Of a stretch of 64,000 nt of DNA, positions 47,410-60,343 are shown piece after piece. This stretch comes from Copromyces sp. CBS 386.78 (lineage: Eukaryota > Ascomycota > Sordariomycetes > Sordariales > Sordariaceae): assembly GCA_030685235.1 (NCBI GenBank), contig MU839086.1:372001-436000 (forward strand), read 5' to 3'. The position numbers were made by a program, and so were the translations under genes. Below the pieces are notes generated by a model, which was given only the letters and a program-made list of their open reading frames with translations, made no database searches and was not told where the DNA came from. Each line of letters opens with the position of its first letter. Within the stretch, counting starts at the first letter, position 1.

Positions 47410-49430
47410 ATGTCGCTTCCTCCAAGCTCCCCTCGGCTCCCAAGCCCGCCGCCCGCCCCCGAGATCCAGATTGGTCCCAAATCGCCAGCCATGGGCCCCA
47501 TCGCCAACCGCCAGGCGCAACAATACGAGATGCCTACGATAGACCTGCTATCCCATCGTCGCATCCATCCGGGCACCAAGGCCGCCGATATGGCTGCCGG
47601 CCCTCCGTTGGTTCCTCTGCACCAGGTTCGTCCGGTATCCCATCTAACTGTTCAAGAAGTCATTGAGCAGTTCAAGAATGAGGCTGACATGTTCTGTGTT
47701 GCGACGTGCAGCTCGACTCGGCCTTCCAACTCCAGGAGCATTTGGCAGCACTCCATTGGCATCATACGGCCGGTAACACAACTCCCATTACGAGGGAGAC
47801 AGCCAAGATTCTTGCGACGCCCCCTGCTCATATCGACAAGACGGTCTGGCTGTATGAGCTTTGCCGCTTTTTGATCACACAATGCAACAACCTCATTGTT
47901 GGTTTCCTGTTCGATGAGCCGCCCTGCAGCGCCGCCACCTGCCCGGAAATGCGTGCGAGCGAGTGGCAGTTCCTATGCGCCGTCCATGATGCACCCAAGA
48001 GCTGCTGCGCGATCGACTATTGCTGTCACACCCTTGATTGGGCGGCCAACACTGTGACCAATCCCAAGTACTTCCCCAGCCGCTTCTTCGTTGACACCCA
48101 TGACAAAAACCTGGCTTTGAGGCACTTGGTCAATATCTTTCGCCGTCTACACCGTATGTTTGCCCATGCCTGGTTCCAACACCGCAGCGTCTTCTGGGCT
48201 GTCGAAGGCCAAACGGGTCTTTATATCTTTTTCAAAACCGTTTGCGATCATTTCAAGACTCTCCAACACGAGAACTTCCAGCTTCCTCCCGAGGCTGAGG
48301 GATTGGAGAGCACAAGTACTGCATCAGGCGATGATGACGCTCCTCAAGTCGTGATAGAGAAGCCCAAGACACATCAACCTGGGGGGTCCGTTACTTTTGC
48401 GAAGCCCCCGGTGATAGCAAGCCGGGGAACACCGATTGGGGAACCCGCTGCTGATGATAGTCTCATGAGGACCAACACGAGGCGGCATATTAAGAGCAGC
48501 CCTTCGGTTGGCAGTGCCCTGACTACTGTTCCGGATGCGGAGGAGGAGGATGGCAGCAGCACAGCGAACACGAGAGGAAAATCAAAGGTCACGCACAGAA
48601 GGGTTCCTGAATTGGAGCCGGCCACGGAAGAAGAGATGGAAACGGACAATATTCCCGTCATTGTGTACCACGGAGCTGCGGAGCCGCAGGCGCCCCATCA
48701 ACCGACGAGTGAAGCTGAAACGACGGAAACCGAAGATTCGGCACCCGCCGATACAGCAGCAGCTTCGCCTCCTGTCGGATTGCAACAACCGGAGAAAGAA
48801 AAATCAGAGTCGGAAAGGGACACAGAGGAGGCAACAACGAGCGCTCAGGAACCTGTACAAGATGGCGAACACGCATCTGAAGATCAGCCGACAGAGGAAA
48901 GCACTTGCGATGAAACCAAGGAGGAGTCCGCAAAAGTCGATCATGATGATGAAGCAAAAGAGCAAGGCAACGAACAAGAAGAAAGCCCGGAATCAACGGA
49001 TGTCGCTGCGCACAATGAGGTCGCAACAAGTGCAATCCCAACATTAGTGTCGGAGTCGGAAGATAGCGATGTTGATACGCCAGCATCCTCTTCTGGGTCT
49101 GCCAATGATGATCCCATTGGGGACGATCAGGAGTTGGAAAAAAAAACCACGACAAATCCTGCTCCTGATGCTGAGAGTGAGGAGAAGCCGGCAGGCGAGG
49201 AACCGACACTGGAATCCAACGAGGATGGGTCCGGGGAGAAGCAAAATGACCATCATGACGAAACGAAAGAAAGCACTTCAGAGAGCGACTCGGCGCAGTC
49301 TGATACAAACACCGCCCAAGAGGAGGAAGAGAAGGGCGACGTAAAGGAGGGAAAGGATGAGGAAAAGGCAAAAAAGTTGGACGAAGAGGCCACGGCTCCT
49401 CCCGCCGAGCAGGCCCCAAGGGCGGACTAG
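47410..49430 (+). CDS. mob3: MOB3/phocein family protein, STRIPAK subunit
   Basis: Exons 47,410-47,625 and 47,712-49,430, with an 86-bp phase-0 intron holding a CTAACTG branch site, give 644 residues. The Mob1/phocein fold spans about residues 73-270: LDSAFQLQEHLAALHWHHT, HIDKTVWLYELCRFLITQCN. Zinc ligands are C-SAAT-C (in PPCSAATCPEMRASEWQF) and H-RMFA-H (in RRLHRMFAHAWFQHRSVFW). Yeast Mob1 carries the same CxxxxC and HxxxxH spacing. The remaining 370 residues are an acidic, Glu/Ser/Thr-rich, presumably disordered tail with no motif I recognise. In Sordaria and Neurospora, MOB3 is a STRIPAK component required for hyphal fusion and fruiting-body development; that role is carried over by homology. 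The start ATG was chosen because it gives the family N terminus; no alternative lies nearby. Confidence 0.92.
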
Positions 49431-50028
49431 ATAATCCGTCATTGGGAGTTGCCCATGTGAAAGATTCACCGTTGTATGAACACTATTGTGGCTACTGTTA
49501 TAACATAGCGTAAGAGGTATCATTAGGGGACGGTAAAAGCGAAGACGAGTAAGGCAGATATGGGTAATCGAAGCGGCTGGGCTGGTCTCACGCACGGGGC
49601 TTCTTTTGGTTGTATAATTTATGACTGAGAATGCGCGCTGTATTACGATTGGGAAAGAAGAAACTAGTTCTTTTCTGTGCAGCATTATTTTCTCGTGCTT
49701 CAAAGGAAAATTGCGAAGTGTCTTGATCTTGATATTCTGTCCAGGTTCGAGGAGGGCTCCGGAGAGTAGTGTATGTGCATGTATGACCCCACCTTTCGGC
49801 TTAGACTTACCCGTGCCACGCTGTTTCCCGGCCTCATTGTAGACATGCTGTTATCGCTTCCATCTGTTGATCTACAGAAAACACCCAACCCATTTTCCGT
49901 CCCTTTTCTTTTATTTACACCCCATACGTGGTGTATCCGCGCCGATCTATCGGCCGCCTACTCTCGGCAACGGCGAATCATGCCGATTCAACGCAAAGTC
50001 AATAGTATTACACAAACAAAATAAAGAC

Positions 50029-50056
50029 AGAAGAAGAAGAAGAAGAAGAAGAAGAA
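50029..50056. repeat. AGA trinucleotide microsatellite
   Basis: About nine uninterrupted AGA/GAA units, followed by an impure purine run to 50,070. Confidence 0.85.
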
Positions 50057-50539
50057 GGAGAAGAGAAGGAAAGCAATGCTAAGCAAGTACGCCTCAGCCA
50101 ATCTCAAATACAAGAAACACACAGTCAATCGTTTAGAACTAAAACAACCACATAACACCAGTGTAGTTGTCTCCCCAACAAGGAGCGTGTATGTAGAAAA
50201 TGCATGACGCTAAAAAGTAAGAGTGAAGCAAATTATACATACGAGAAGAAAAGAAGGAGAGTTGAGAACTGACATATGGATAAGGAAGAGATGTAAATGG
50301 AACATATACGGGACAGGTTCATGTGCAGAGAGAGGATTGAAAATCTCGGCATCGGAACTTTTTCTAGGCCCGGTTTATCGAAGCTGTTGTCCATCTTGGT
50401 GGTGTAGTGCCGCCCTGTTATTGTGATCCATGAAAACTCTTAATTTCCCGGGTCAACCTTTCTTTACCTGGGTAGTAGTAGGTGGAGTAGCACCAAAAAG
50501 TTGCAGAGCCGCACGCATTGAGTGAGTGGTCGAGGGGTG

Positions 50540-50853
50540 CTCGTCAGGGCTAGAAACGCCTCAGTCTGACCCCGTGCTGGCACGGGGTCAGGTGCATAGA
50601 TTCGCGAAAGTGAATGGATTCGCGAAAAAAATTAGGTACATGATCAACCCTGCAATTTGTTAGCAAATCAATGTACCACCTTTTTTTTGCATAAAGCAGC
50701 ACTTTTCGAAAAATAGGGTGACATGGTTACAGCGCTAATTTCTATGGGGGTGGATGTACCGAAAATTTCGCGAATCCATTCACTTTCGCGAATCCGTGCA
50801 CCAGACCCCAAGCTTCGCTTGGGGTCCCAGAGGGCGTTTCTAGCCCAGACGAG
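50540..50853. mobile_element. 314-bp inverted-repeat element with nested hairpins
   Basis: About 105 bp at each end are inverted copies. They start CTCGTC(A/T)GGGCTAGAAACGCC, then a small internal hairpin (GACCCC...GGGGTC, with a different loop in each arm), then GATTCGCGAAAGTGAATGGA and a second TTCGCGAA, then GGTACAT. The centre is AT-rich and has no coding frame. It resembles a foldback or MITE-type element. No clear target duplication is visible. The element is GC-rich at its ends and is not RIP-mutated. Confidence 0.78.
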
Positions 50854-51475
50854 TGACTGGTGACTGGCGAGCCGATCCGTTCGCTCGGGACATTCTCGTT
50901 CCGCCCCCAAAGCTGAAGGGAAGATGGAACGTTCCTTCTAACCCTATACCGTCGTTTTACGAAAGGATCGTCCCAGCCGCACGGCATGGGACGAAAGAGC
51001 CGCATCCAATTTTCTTTCTGCTGGTCAACGTCCGGTTTTGTTTTTCAATCACACAATGGATTAGTGGCTGCCATGGGGGGTTTCAGGTGCTGACATTGCT
51101 GAGTGGTTAATTGGAAAGCAGAGCTCCAAGGGAAGAGCACCGAGTGTGGAGACACCACGTTCTCTGATAGGCAAAGTGAGATCAAACAGTCGCTGGGTTG
51201 TATTATTGATCACTTCACTGTCCTCTTGCTCTGTGTCTGGATTGGTATTTCTGCTTGCTTGTTGGCGATTGGCTCCAATTAGTGAATAAGCCGTCCTTCC
51301 AGCCCAGGCAGAACGACAATCTGTCCGGTTGAGACGTAAACATCATTCGTAACCATATTATGCTTCGTATGAATCGGCCGTTAGGATACCGAATCCATGT
51401 TGTAAGCGGCTCTCTTTCTCTCTACCTTCCTGGCCTGTCCTGGCCTTGTCCTCGTCCCGTCAATCCACGCTCTTC

Positions 51476-53784
51476 TCATTCCAAAAGCATGGTATTGACC
51501 CCATCGCTCAACTGGCCCTGGCCGTGGCTCGTTGTTCGTCGAATATCCATCCTGGAAAACACGGATCGTATCTGCCGCAGGTTCTCGCTCTGTGTCGACA
51601 CAGCCGTGGCATTTCGCTCGTCCGCAAAGGCCCGGACGCTCTGTAGCAAGGGCGTAAAACCTTCGTCGTTCGGTAACCACCAGCGGAGACAGCTCCCGTC
51701 ACGGAAGAGCTCTGCCATTCTTAGCCGCATTGTTCCGGATGAGATGTACCTGTATGAAAGAGTCATTCCGTCAGCAACCTGTAAAGAGCGGGGACTCGAA
51801 GTTATATTCTGAATGACCTTGTAATGAAACGCATTTGCTCAACATGCTCTCGTGGGTCAGGCAGGGGGCGAAAATATTCGTACTCACCCCATTCTTTCAA
51901 GCAATGCGAACTTCTTCCTGATCCAGAATTGGGAGGCCTCCTCCTGGGGGATAAATAAAGCCGCAATACCGAGACATGGTTGCATGATTATCAGGCTTCC
52001 CGTGGGGCTAAGCGGCCATGCCTCGACTGCCTCGATAATTTCGCATACCACATATGCGTGCTTTCTCAACTTCTCCATAGTCTCACTCGAGGGTTCTGTC
52101 GCGCCCTGGCTTCCGTGTATCAATGCGATCGAGTTCCATTCGCAAGTCAGGATCGTCGAGGCAAAAAGGGGAGGCCGGAAAAGTAAGCCAGGTGTGAGCG
52201 GCTGAAAGACGCGATCTGTCTCTGCGGCCCCGTTCCTCGGCAAATCCGCAACGAGGAACTCAGGGTTTACCAAGGCAGAATCCCAGCTGCTCTTCCACTC
52301 GTGGAGGGCATTATATAATCGGCAGTGCTCGGCAGTATACTCCTCTTCCGTCACTTCCTGCCTGGCACCTCTTCCAAACAAGAGCGACATCTCCATGGAT
52401 ATCATACGTAGTCGTCCTGAGCACACCTCGATTTTGTAGGAAAGTTCGGTGGGGTCTTCTGCCGCTCGAGTTTCGTAGTAATTGACATATGCTGCGAACC
52501 ATTCCCGGGGAAGCAGGGTTTCGGAACTGCCCATAATGCCGGTAAACACGTCAAACCGTGTATACCACGTTAGGATCATGCGCCCTACGGGGGTCTGCAT
52601 AATCGTTTGTGGCGTGTACATTTCAGTCAGCACTTCTAGGGCAGCCTTCTGATGGCCCATGAGGTTGACCCAATCGCCAAGATATTCCTTGCGTACTGTC
52701 AGTGCTTATCCGCAATCGTTGTGGAGGGGAGGGTTGTTATACTTACTTCGATGGTGGCAAGTTGCAAGATAGTCAACAGAGTCATGTCCGTATGGGTTTC
52801 TTTCCTTTTCAAGAACCCTAGCAGTAAAGTAACACTGCGATTATAGAAATGCAAGAAGTCCTTGATCTCTCCTATCGGATTTTGCAAGGTATGATGGTAG
52901 GCGGCAAACCCCACCACGGCATAGAGAAGGCCCTCATCCTGAAATGCCAATCTAGTCAATATCCCCTGGAAAAAATTGTCGGAATCATTCACGACGGAGT
53001 AGTGATAGTGCGTGATATGGTCCCGGTGGTAGTTGAGATAGAACAGGACGTCCCCGTCTGGCCCCTGCCCAGAGTCTATGGGTCCATGGTTGAAAGTTAA
53101 AGATGTTGCCGATGCGCTTGGTGGTGGAGGAATGGTCGGTGTCGAGGATTGCATTGTCGCGCTTTCGGCTTCTTCTTCATCCTCATCCATGATCGGCGTT
53201 AGGAACCCATCTTGTCCATTTTCGTCGTCATCGTCATCGCCACGTGAAGACGTAGGGCTCTCTTGCTGACTGTGGGCTGATGAATCCTTTACTGATCCCT
53301 TCGGTGGTGTCGGTTCGGGGTAGACACATTCTCGGTTTCCCTTTCTGCATCCTAATGTGAGGTCAGCGCGTTGATTCACGGCGGCTAGGATAGCTGGTTG
53401 GCGCACTCTCGCAGACTGGATGGGTTTCATCACACTATAGCCTGTTAGCACTGCGATGATCCGCTCGTTGTCAGAGTATAATACCTTGACTCGCCTGCTC
53501 CTGCAAGTATAGCAGCCTGACCTTGTGCGTCGATGTTTGATGTGGTCCAATCCAGGCGCAGACTTACGACGGCTTCTTTGAGCCTTGGGAGCGCTGAACA
53601 TAATAGGCTCCGCATATCCGTTGAAATATCCACCGAGGTTTGGGTAATCGGGAGACATCGGTGTCGTTCCTAAGCCTAACACCGGGGCTTGTGGTACAGG
53701 TATGGAAGCCCCATGTTGGCTTAGAGGAGGATTTCCTCCACCACCTGGCATCGAGGTTAGAAAGTGGTGATAATAGTCGCTCAT
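51476..53784 (-). CDS. Zn2Cys6 transcription factor with fungal-specific regulatory domain
   Basis: Exons 53,784-53,485, 53,434-53,407, 53,351-52,747, 52,687-51,888 and 51,749-51,476; 668 residues. The zinc cluster is perfect: C91-x2-C94-x6-C101-x6-C108-x2-C111-x6-C118 (GCYTCRSRRVK, CDETHPVCER, CRKGNRECVYP). It is split by two introns so that exon 2 is only 28 nt. A basic KHRRTRSG stretch precedes it. Residues 125-215 are acidic and Ser/Pro-rich (a run of D/E in DEDEEEAE). The region from about 225 to the end resembles the Fungal_trans_2 regulatory domain (helical, FLHFYNRSVTLLLGFLKRKE, EYLGDWVNLMGHQKAALEVL). It is a predicted nuclear DNA-binding regulator; target genes are unknown. The C-terminal exon (FRDGSCLRWWLPNDEGFTPL) joins in frame through donor GTGAGT and acceptor TACAG. 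The gene has an exceptionally long upstream region. Confidence 0.9.
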
Positions 53785-55234
53785 GGCGATAACTCGGAAG
53801 CTTTTTGTTGGGCGTGCTATAATTGCTTGTCGCTGTTTGTCCGTACACGAGGAACCTATCCAAAACCCAGGTTCCGTGTCTAGTCCGTGGTGCTATTTTC
53901 GGACCACATTGAACTTTTCGTGCTGAAGAACTGTCTTCGATAGAATGCTCCGGCATGCTTTGCGTATGGCAGACGGGTAAGATTTGTGTAGATGCGCGAG
54001 CTGTAGGTAGTTGATCGTGGGTGAAAGGTTTCGTCAGGAAATTGTTGATGAGGACGACTCAAGGCTTGAGAGATATCCATCCAGTAAGGGTAGGGTGAAG
54101 TTGATCTGATGTGCAGGACAACTGAATTAGAGGAGAAAGTCGATGTAGTGGATGATCTGATGTATCTGGCAATGAATGCCACGGGCCAGCCTTGTTGTAG
54201 GACCCCGGAGATTAGAAGCTTTGTGATCCGCGTGGATCGGGAGTACACTCTGGACTGATTTGAAGGGACCCAGAAACCCTCGCAAGACGTGTATGGCAGG
54301 TGGCCGGCGTCCTCATAGGGTTGAGGAGTGTATCCTTGGTCAAAAGGAAGACAGATCCGCCAAGCTGGGAGGAATATTGTCGGGCACAGCTGGCTACAAG
54401 ATAGTTAGACAGCGTGCCAGTGGCCAGAATTTTCTCCCAGCAGGTAGGAAGCGGAGGGGCCGTGCATGAGAAGTTGATAGGTATGATTGTTGGCGGGGAT
54501 GTAGCGGCTCTCAGGGCCCGCCCGGTGGTATGGTATTCAAGGAAGGTGCTACTAGCTTGAGGGGTGTCGATGTCTGGGTGGAAATGTGATCGTCCGATGA
54601 ACCACTGGTAAGAGGGCGGGTATGCGGGTGAGTTCCCACCAAGTAATCGTTGGTGGAATAAAAAGTTGACGGTATCCCTGTAGCTCTAAGTACCGGTTGC
54701 GTGTGGGTAAGCAGAAGGAGACATGGACCACGAGGTATACGTCTTGCCCTTGTTTGATATGGGAATCATATGAGGTAAGTAGCTCGGCACCGTGGTGACA
54801 TGAACATACACCCAACTAGAGACAATCACCTGTGTATTGCTCGTTGAGGAAACCTAAGGGAGTGAACTGAGTGACGGTGAAGGTAGCTGGGCCGCTCGAC
54901 GGGGGGCGGGAGAGACCGATTATACCCCCAGATCTCGATATGTCCGGAACTGTGAGAGTATTCACAAAGGGTCGAATATGGAGGAAGCTACCAGAGATAC
55001 GAAAGGAGAAATTTAGGTGGCATTCCCGAGAAAGCGACGAGTGTTTACCGACCAGTAAAAGGTCCGTGGGATGAGGAGGAGGTAGAAGCGTCAGTAGCCT
55101 CAAATGTACCCATTCCCATGGTGCTGCTAGTCGATCAGTCGGTGGCAGCCGGTGAAGAAACTCCAATGGTCAGGATAAACTACCCATGATCAGCAAGGGT
55201 CCCGAGCAGACACAAGGGGCTAAGAGGTGTACGC

Positions 55235-55258
55235 GGGGGGGGGGGGGGGGGGGGGGGG
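55235..55258. repeat. Run of 24 G
   Basis: Uninterrupted G homopolymer followed by TGGGC and a T7 run. It lies about 90 bp before an assembly gap, so its true length is doubtful. Confidence 0.8.
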
Positions 55259-55349
55259 TGGGCTTTTTTTGTGTTTGGTTATGTGAATAGCACCGGTATG
55301 AACACAAGACACAAATTGACAGAGGGGGTGCGGTGTTGTACTTTGTTAT

Positions 55350-55359
55350 NNNNNNNNNN
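55350..55359. other. Assembly gap (10 N)
   Basis: Ten undetermined bases in TTATN...NGCGG. Frames crossing it (reported with X residues) are not interpretable. Confidence 0.98.
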
Positions 55360-58300
55360 GCGGTCGGGTTGTTTGTTTTTTTTTTTCTTAACCCCGGTTT
55401 AGCCACATTCACGCAGATCTCAGTCGGCGGAAGGGTTTCCTACATGGATAATCGTCGGGTTGAAGAGTCAAATATCATACGCGTTGGATGCCGGTATCTC
55501 TGTGAAAGTTTGGCAACAGCAGCAAGCGAAGAAAGCCGCAGAAATCTACAGCAAAGACCGAGGCAGGTAGATGCCGGGCATCCAAGTGCCCGCCAGGAAA
55601 TCCATGGTAGCTCAACCGCAAAAGCCGAGCTACCCCCAATTCTAGGGAGCTGAGATTTGTTCATGCAGCATGGATGAAGCTTCGTAGTTCACTTGTCACT
55701 GTAGAGATACTTCCGCTCCGGGCTAGGCTGGCTGGTTCCGAGGTAAGTGTAGCGTTCCCTGACTCTTGTTGTTTTTTCCCTCTCCTTGTTTCTTTTACAC
55801 ACTGGCTCCAGTACCAGTCAGCCATATGGTTGATGGAGTTGGAGCAGGGTTGAGGGCTTGAGCTGTACTCTATAGGCCACCGGTGTTTCCCGTAGAAAGG
55901 AACTGAAGCGGAGAGTAGCGAATGATGCGTGATCTATAACCACACCAAGGCCGGAGAGTCTTGAGGGTGTCTTTGACAGCTGAGATGTGGATTTTCCTCT
56001 GCCCCCCTCACGGTCCACGGATATGGGTGATTCGACAGTACATGACCCAGTTGAACCCACGTCGGCGCGGTGGGGAGCAAACAGGGTTGGGTAGCAAAGT
56101 GTCAGTCATCCCATTGCCAGTGCCAGTTCGCCAAAGTAGGCACACAACAGTGCGTGCTAATGCAAGATGTACCACAGTAGGTAGCTCAGCTAGATAGGAC
56201 AAGGATCTGCCAACTGAGGATAGCCGCGGCGGGAAGGATTTCAGTTGCGGCTGGGCGGTGTTAAAAGTCAACCATATCTGTACAGTACCGAGGACCTGGC
56301 TCTCACCACCATGTCGAACCTGCCAAGTACCGAGGTCCCTCGAATCCCGTCAAAATGCGAGGTCATGGCTGCTTGGCTCCAGCTGTGTTTTCCTAGCTGG
56401 AGGACGAGAGCTTGACGGCGAGACGGTGGATCAGACTGTCATATTCTGGAGAGGTCTTCGGAGCAGCCGTCCAGCCGTCTGCCAGGACGACGACCCCAAG
56501 CAGCACGCGGTGAGCTTTTGCGTGGATAAAACAATGTCAATGGTACACCACACAGCAAAGTCAGAAAGCGAGTGTTTGGCGAAGAGCCAATGAGAAGTTG
56601 CTGGGTTCCCTTGCCATGGTGCTCTGCCACCACTGAACACAGCGCCATGGCGGTGGGTCCTTAACTGTGACGCACATTGAATCTCTCTGACCAGGGGTCA
56701 ACATCGGAGACGCTTATGGGTCATGGGCCTGAGAAAGTGAGAACTGACTCCTGTCACATTGTTAGTTCGTCCCATATTAACACGCCGTTCTGAGTGCTGA
56801 CACGGATATGGCCTTTTCCATGCAGCCCCTGCACAACCGCCCAGCCCGTGGAAGACGTACCGTTTTAGACTCGGCCATGAATTGCAGCCGTCGAGGGCTT
56901 GGAAGACCGTCATCGGGGTGCTTATTCAGTTCTTGTGGAATACCCCGTTCACAATAGTCCACCCGCACAATTGGGAGTCGGCGGCAGGGGTCGAGATTGA
57001 GCTTGACGTGAGTCAGTGTTGTTGAGACGGGAGATGTCGTTGTTGATTCCCGAGGGCAGTTTGCATGGCAGGCATCACGAGCCAGTAGTGGTTGAGTCTC
57101 AAAAGTGGATCAAGGTCTGATGGGCACTGGCGTGGAGGAATGATGGAGCGTCCTCCGGAGCGGCTGCCGCTTGGTGCAGTGTGGCACAGCGATCTGGAAC
57201 CGTACGGTGTGGGGTCATGGTGCCAATGCTCTTCCACAGGCTCGTAATTTTACCTCTGCGATCCACTTCAGTACTCACCTTATCTCCACCAGCTTAGCCC
57301 GCTTGGCTCGACAACTCTTGGCTCTTTCCGCTTGCCAGCAACACGTCCGTGGGTACGGGGTGCCGATCACGGCGCAGCCCGCGACAATGGAGGTTTGACA
57401 AGTCCCGTCTTGGTTTGTCAGTTGGCTTTCCACAAAGGGGCATTCCAACTGAAAGGGTAGGTAGGTCCAGGGGCTGAACCGCGAGCAGTGGGTGGCTCAG
57501 CTTGATCTCCTTTGTACCTACAGGTAAGGTAGGTATGGACTTCCATGGTGTTACGCCCCGAGTCGAAGTGGGTTGCGTGAGAAGGTTCCATTTGTTTGGA
57601 TGGCATTGGCGGGGAGAGAATTATTTCGCACTTGCCCCAAGCCCAACCCCTTTAACCTTGCTTCTTTTTGGACGGCGCGTCTCGAGACAAGACCACAAAC
57701 GATTAGGCAACTGAACCAGCAATTCGGTGAATTCCACCAGCGCCAATTGCAAATTCCTTCTCCAACCATGGATATCCCCGCGGAAACCGAACTGGGCAAT
57801 GTGCTGCACACCGATAGTGCCTGCCGCCGGCGTTGTGACCAAAGAGGCTGGTGGTTTTGGCCCAGAGGTATAGCTCCCGGTTGCTAAAGGCATGGAGCAA
57901 CCCTCATCTACCTACCTCTGCAGAGGTGTTCCAGTACCGTCGTCACGTCCGCGGCTCGTTTTACCCTGTTTACCCATACCAATCAGGAACATCCCCTCTG
58001 GACTTGTTGCTTGCGTCCCGGCAAACCCAGTGCCAGCCAGGTATTTGCTGATACCCAGGTCCTGTTAGAGATGAGAGACGGCGGGGGTTGCGCAGAAGGA
58101 AAGACCTAAAGGTAGGTTACCTTGGAGGTAAGGACAGGAAGCATTCGCTAAGGCCTGCAGCTGATAGTAAGTGGTACGGAATGGCCGTTGGGTTATCATG
58201 AACCAGCAACCAGGTGCAGGCCAAAGTCTTGGGATTGCTCAATCCAGTTAGTCGCCCCCTATTGCCTAAACATTCAGAGGGGGTCAGTCAATGGAAAGTG

Positions 58301-60343
58301 TCTTTATCAGCGCCTCCGGGGCCATCTCGATGGCAGTCCGTATGGAACATCATCCATGCCGCGGCCTGCCCTCGCGTGCCTCGGTGTTCTAGCTCGATTC
58401 GAGAACACACCGCGGGCGAGAGATTGCAATGGATCAGGCTGTTCTTCAAAGCTTCTAGAAACCCAACCATCCAATGGAGTCTGGCTGGTGATCGAAATGG
58501 GCATCTCTTTTTCGGGTCGAGCCAAGTTTATGCAAGATGGCCACGACCTTGCTAAGGTATGCCATGTGGTCGGTATGGTGTGGTACGTACAAGTGTCTTG
58601 ACGGCCCGCTCGAAGAGGTGTAATGTTCTACGCTCGTTGCCAGAGGTTGTGTGTCCAGGGGAAGCTTCAGGGGTCCAACGTCCATTGCCAGGGGTGTCTG
58701 CAGGGGCGGCGAGTCCAACTGGAAGGGAAAGTCTGACGCCGGCACGATCACATTCCAACAGACAACTTCACCGATACGTACACTACCTATACTACACGCC
58801 AGCTAGACTAGGTTGTGTTAACATCTGACAGGGGAACGGAATTCGTTTTGTCATAGGGTAACCTCATCCAAGTCATAAAGAATTGTTCTATCCGCCAGGA
58901 AATACAAATACGAGAACTGCATAGCGTCAGGTAATGCAAATCACGCCTTCTACGTACAAGGCAAGTTCATCCCCGTCCGGCTCACTGGCCAGAGTTGCAT
59001 TGGTTGCTCCTTCCCCTAAATTGCATCATTTACCAGAAAGATTCTCGTTCTGTCGTGCTTTGGAAGGATCAACCTGACATTCAACTTGGAGATTACCACA
59101 CAAGGGCAGCTCTTTTACGATAGGGTTACCTGTAGTATTACAAGAAGGAATCGGCTCTGGCCAATGGTGTCGGGGACAGTTACCACTTGAGGCCGCCAGT
59201 AAACCCGGCATCTTGGATACCAGAAGATGAGCATGCATGGGACTGGAGTCACCACCTCATTGCCTGCGCCATCGAAGAGTCTTACCATCAGCACGACAAG
59301 GGTCCTGGCATTCGGATGCCGTACGGACCTTACCTGTAGCCAAGGAAAATGGAACAAAAACATGAAGCCAAGGAACAATGACTTCGGCGCAAGATCCCGT
59401 GTGTTCCTGTCGAGCATCGGGCCGCAAATTTTCTTCGGTGAGGTCACCTCTCTACACTACTTTGTTTTCTGCATGCATGTATCTGAATCCAAAAACTCCA
59501 CCGTCGACATTTCATTTGTTTCACGTTATGTCATCGGCCCTCTTTTCCATTTTACTCATCCTGCTGGGTAGTTGTTTTCATCTCGCATATCACATACCGG
59601 AACAACCACCCGCAAATCAAAGTTGATTATCTAATCACTTGTAGCATTTGCGCCTTATTCATCATTTAAAACACTCACCACCTAGAGGCTCTTCCAGAAA
59701 GCTGTCACCATTCGCCTTTTGTCATGGCGCTTCTAATGACCGACACACAGCTACCCTATTCTATCACATGCCCCGCGTTGAGCGGCTATGACTTAATATT
59801 AATTCCGCTAATCTCTCCACAGACTCCTAATATCACTACAACGTAAGACCGGCTTCCTACGTACCTACCATTCCAGGCCCTATGAGATGACATAGTAACA
59901 CATACCTGTCGATGATATTGACGGCATCAGGGTAGTAGCCTACGCAGCCTCATCACATGTTAAATCTGGTTCTATCATGTCCCAGTCCGTCGACAAATTT
60001 GCTTTTCTCATCAATGGAACTTCCAACACTTCTGCTACATAACAACACCGAGCGGCTTCTGGTCGGCGGATGAGCTGACATCTGGATTCAGCCCTGCGGT
60101 CTGATCCTTTTCTTCGTCACTTTCAGCCAGGATCTAGTAAACGGCTACCAAGAAGACCGCCTCATTGTGACTGTACTTCAAACGCGCGCTGTCAGAGTCA
60201 CCTGCAAGTTGCGTACTTTGACGAAACTCCCCTCTGCTCGCCTACGACTTCCAAAACAACAAGAGGTGCAAAACACCAACTTTCCACGGGGATCGATAGC
60301 TGCTTGACAGTGAAGCATCCTAGGAGCATCCGCGGGATACGAC

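Larger units (their letters stand above)
49431..51475. other. Convergent intergenic region with microsatellite and foldback element
   Basis: 2 kb between the stops of mob3 (+) and the Zn2Cys6 gene (-). It contains an AGA microsatellite and the inverted-repeat element at 50,540-50,853. No gene is supported. Confidence 0.5.
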
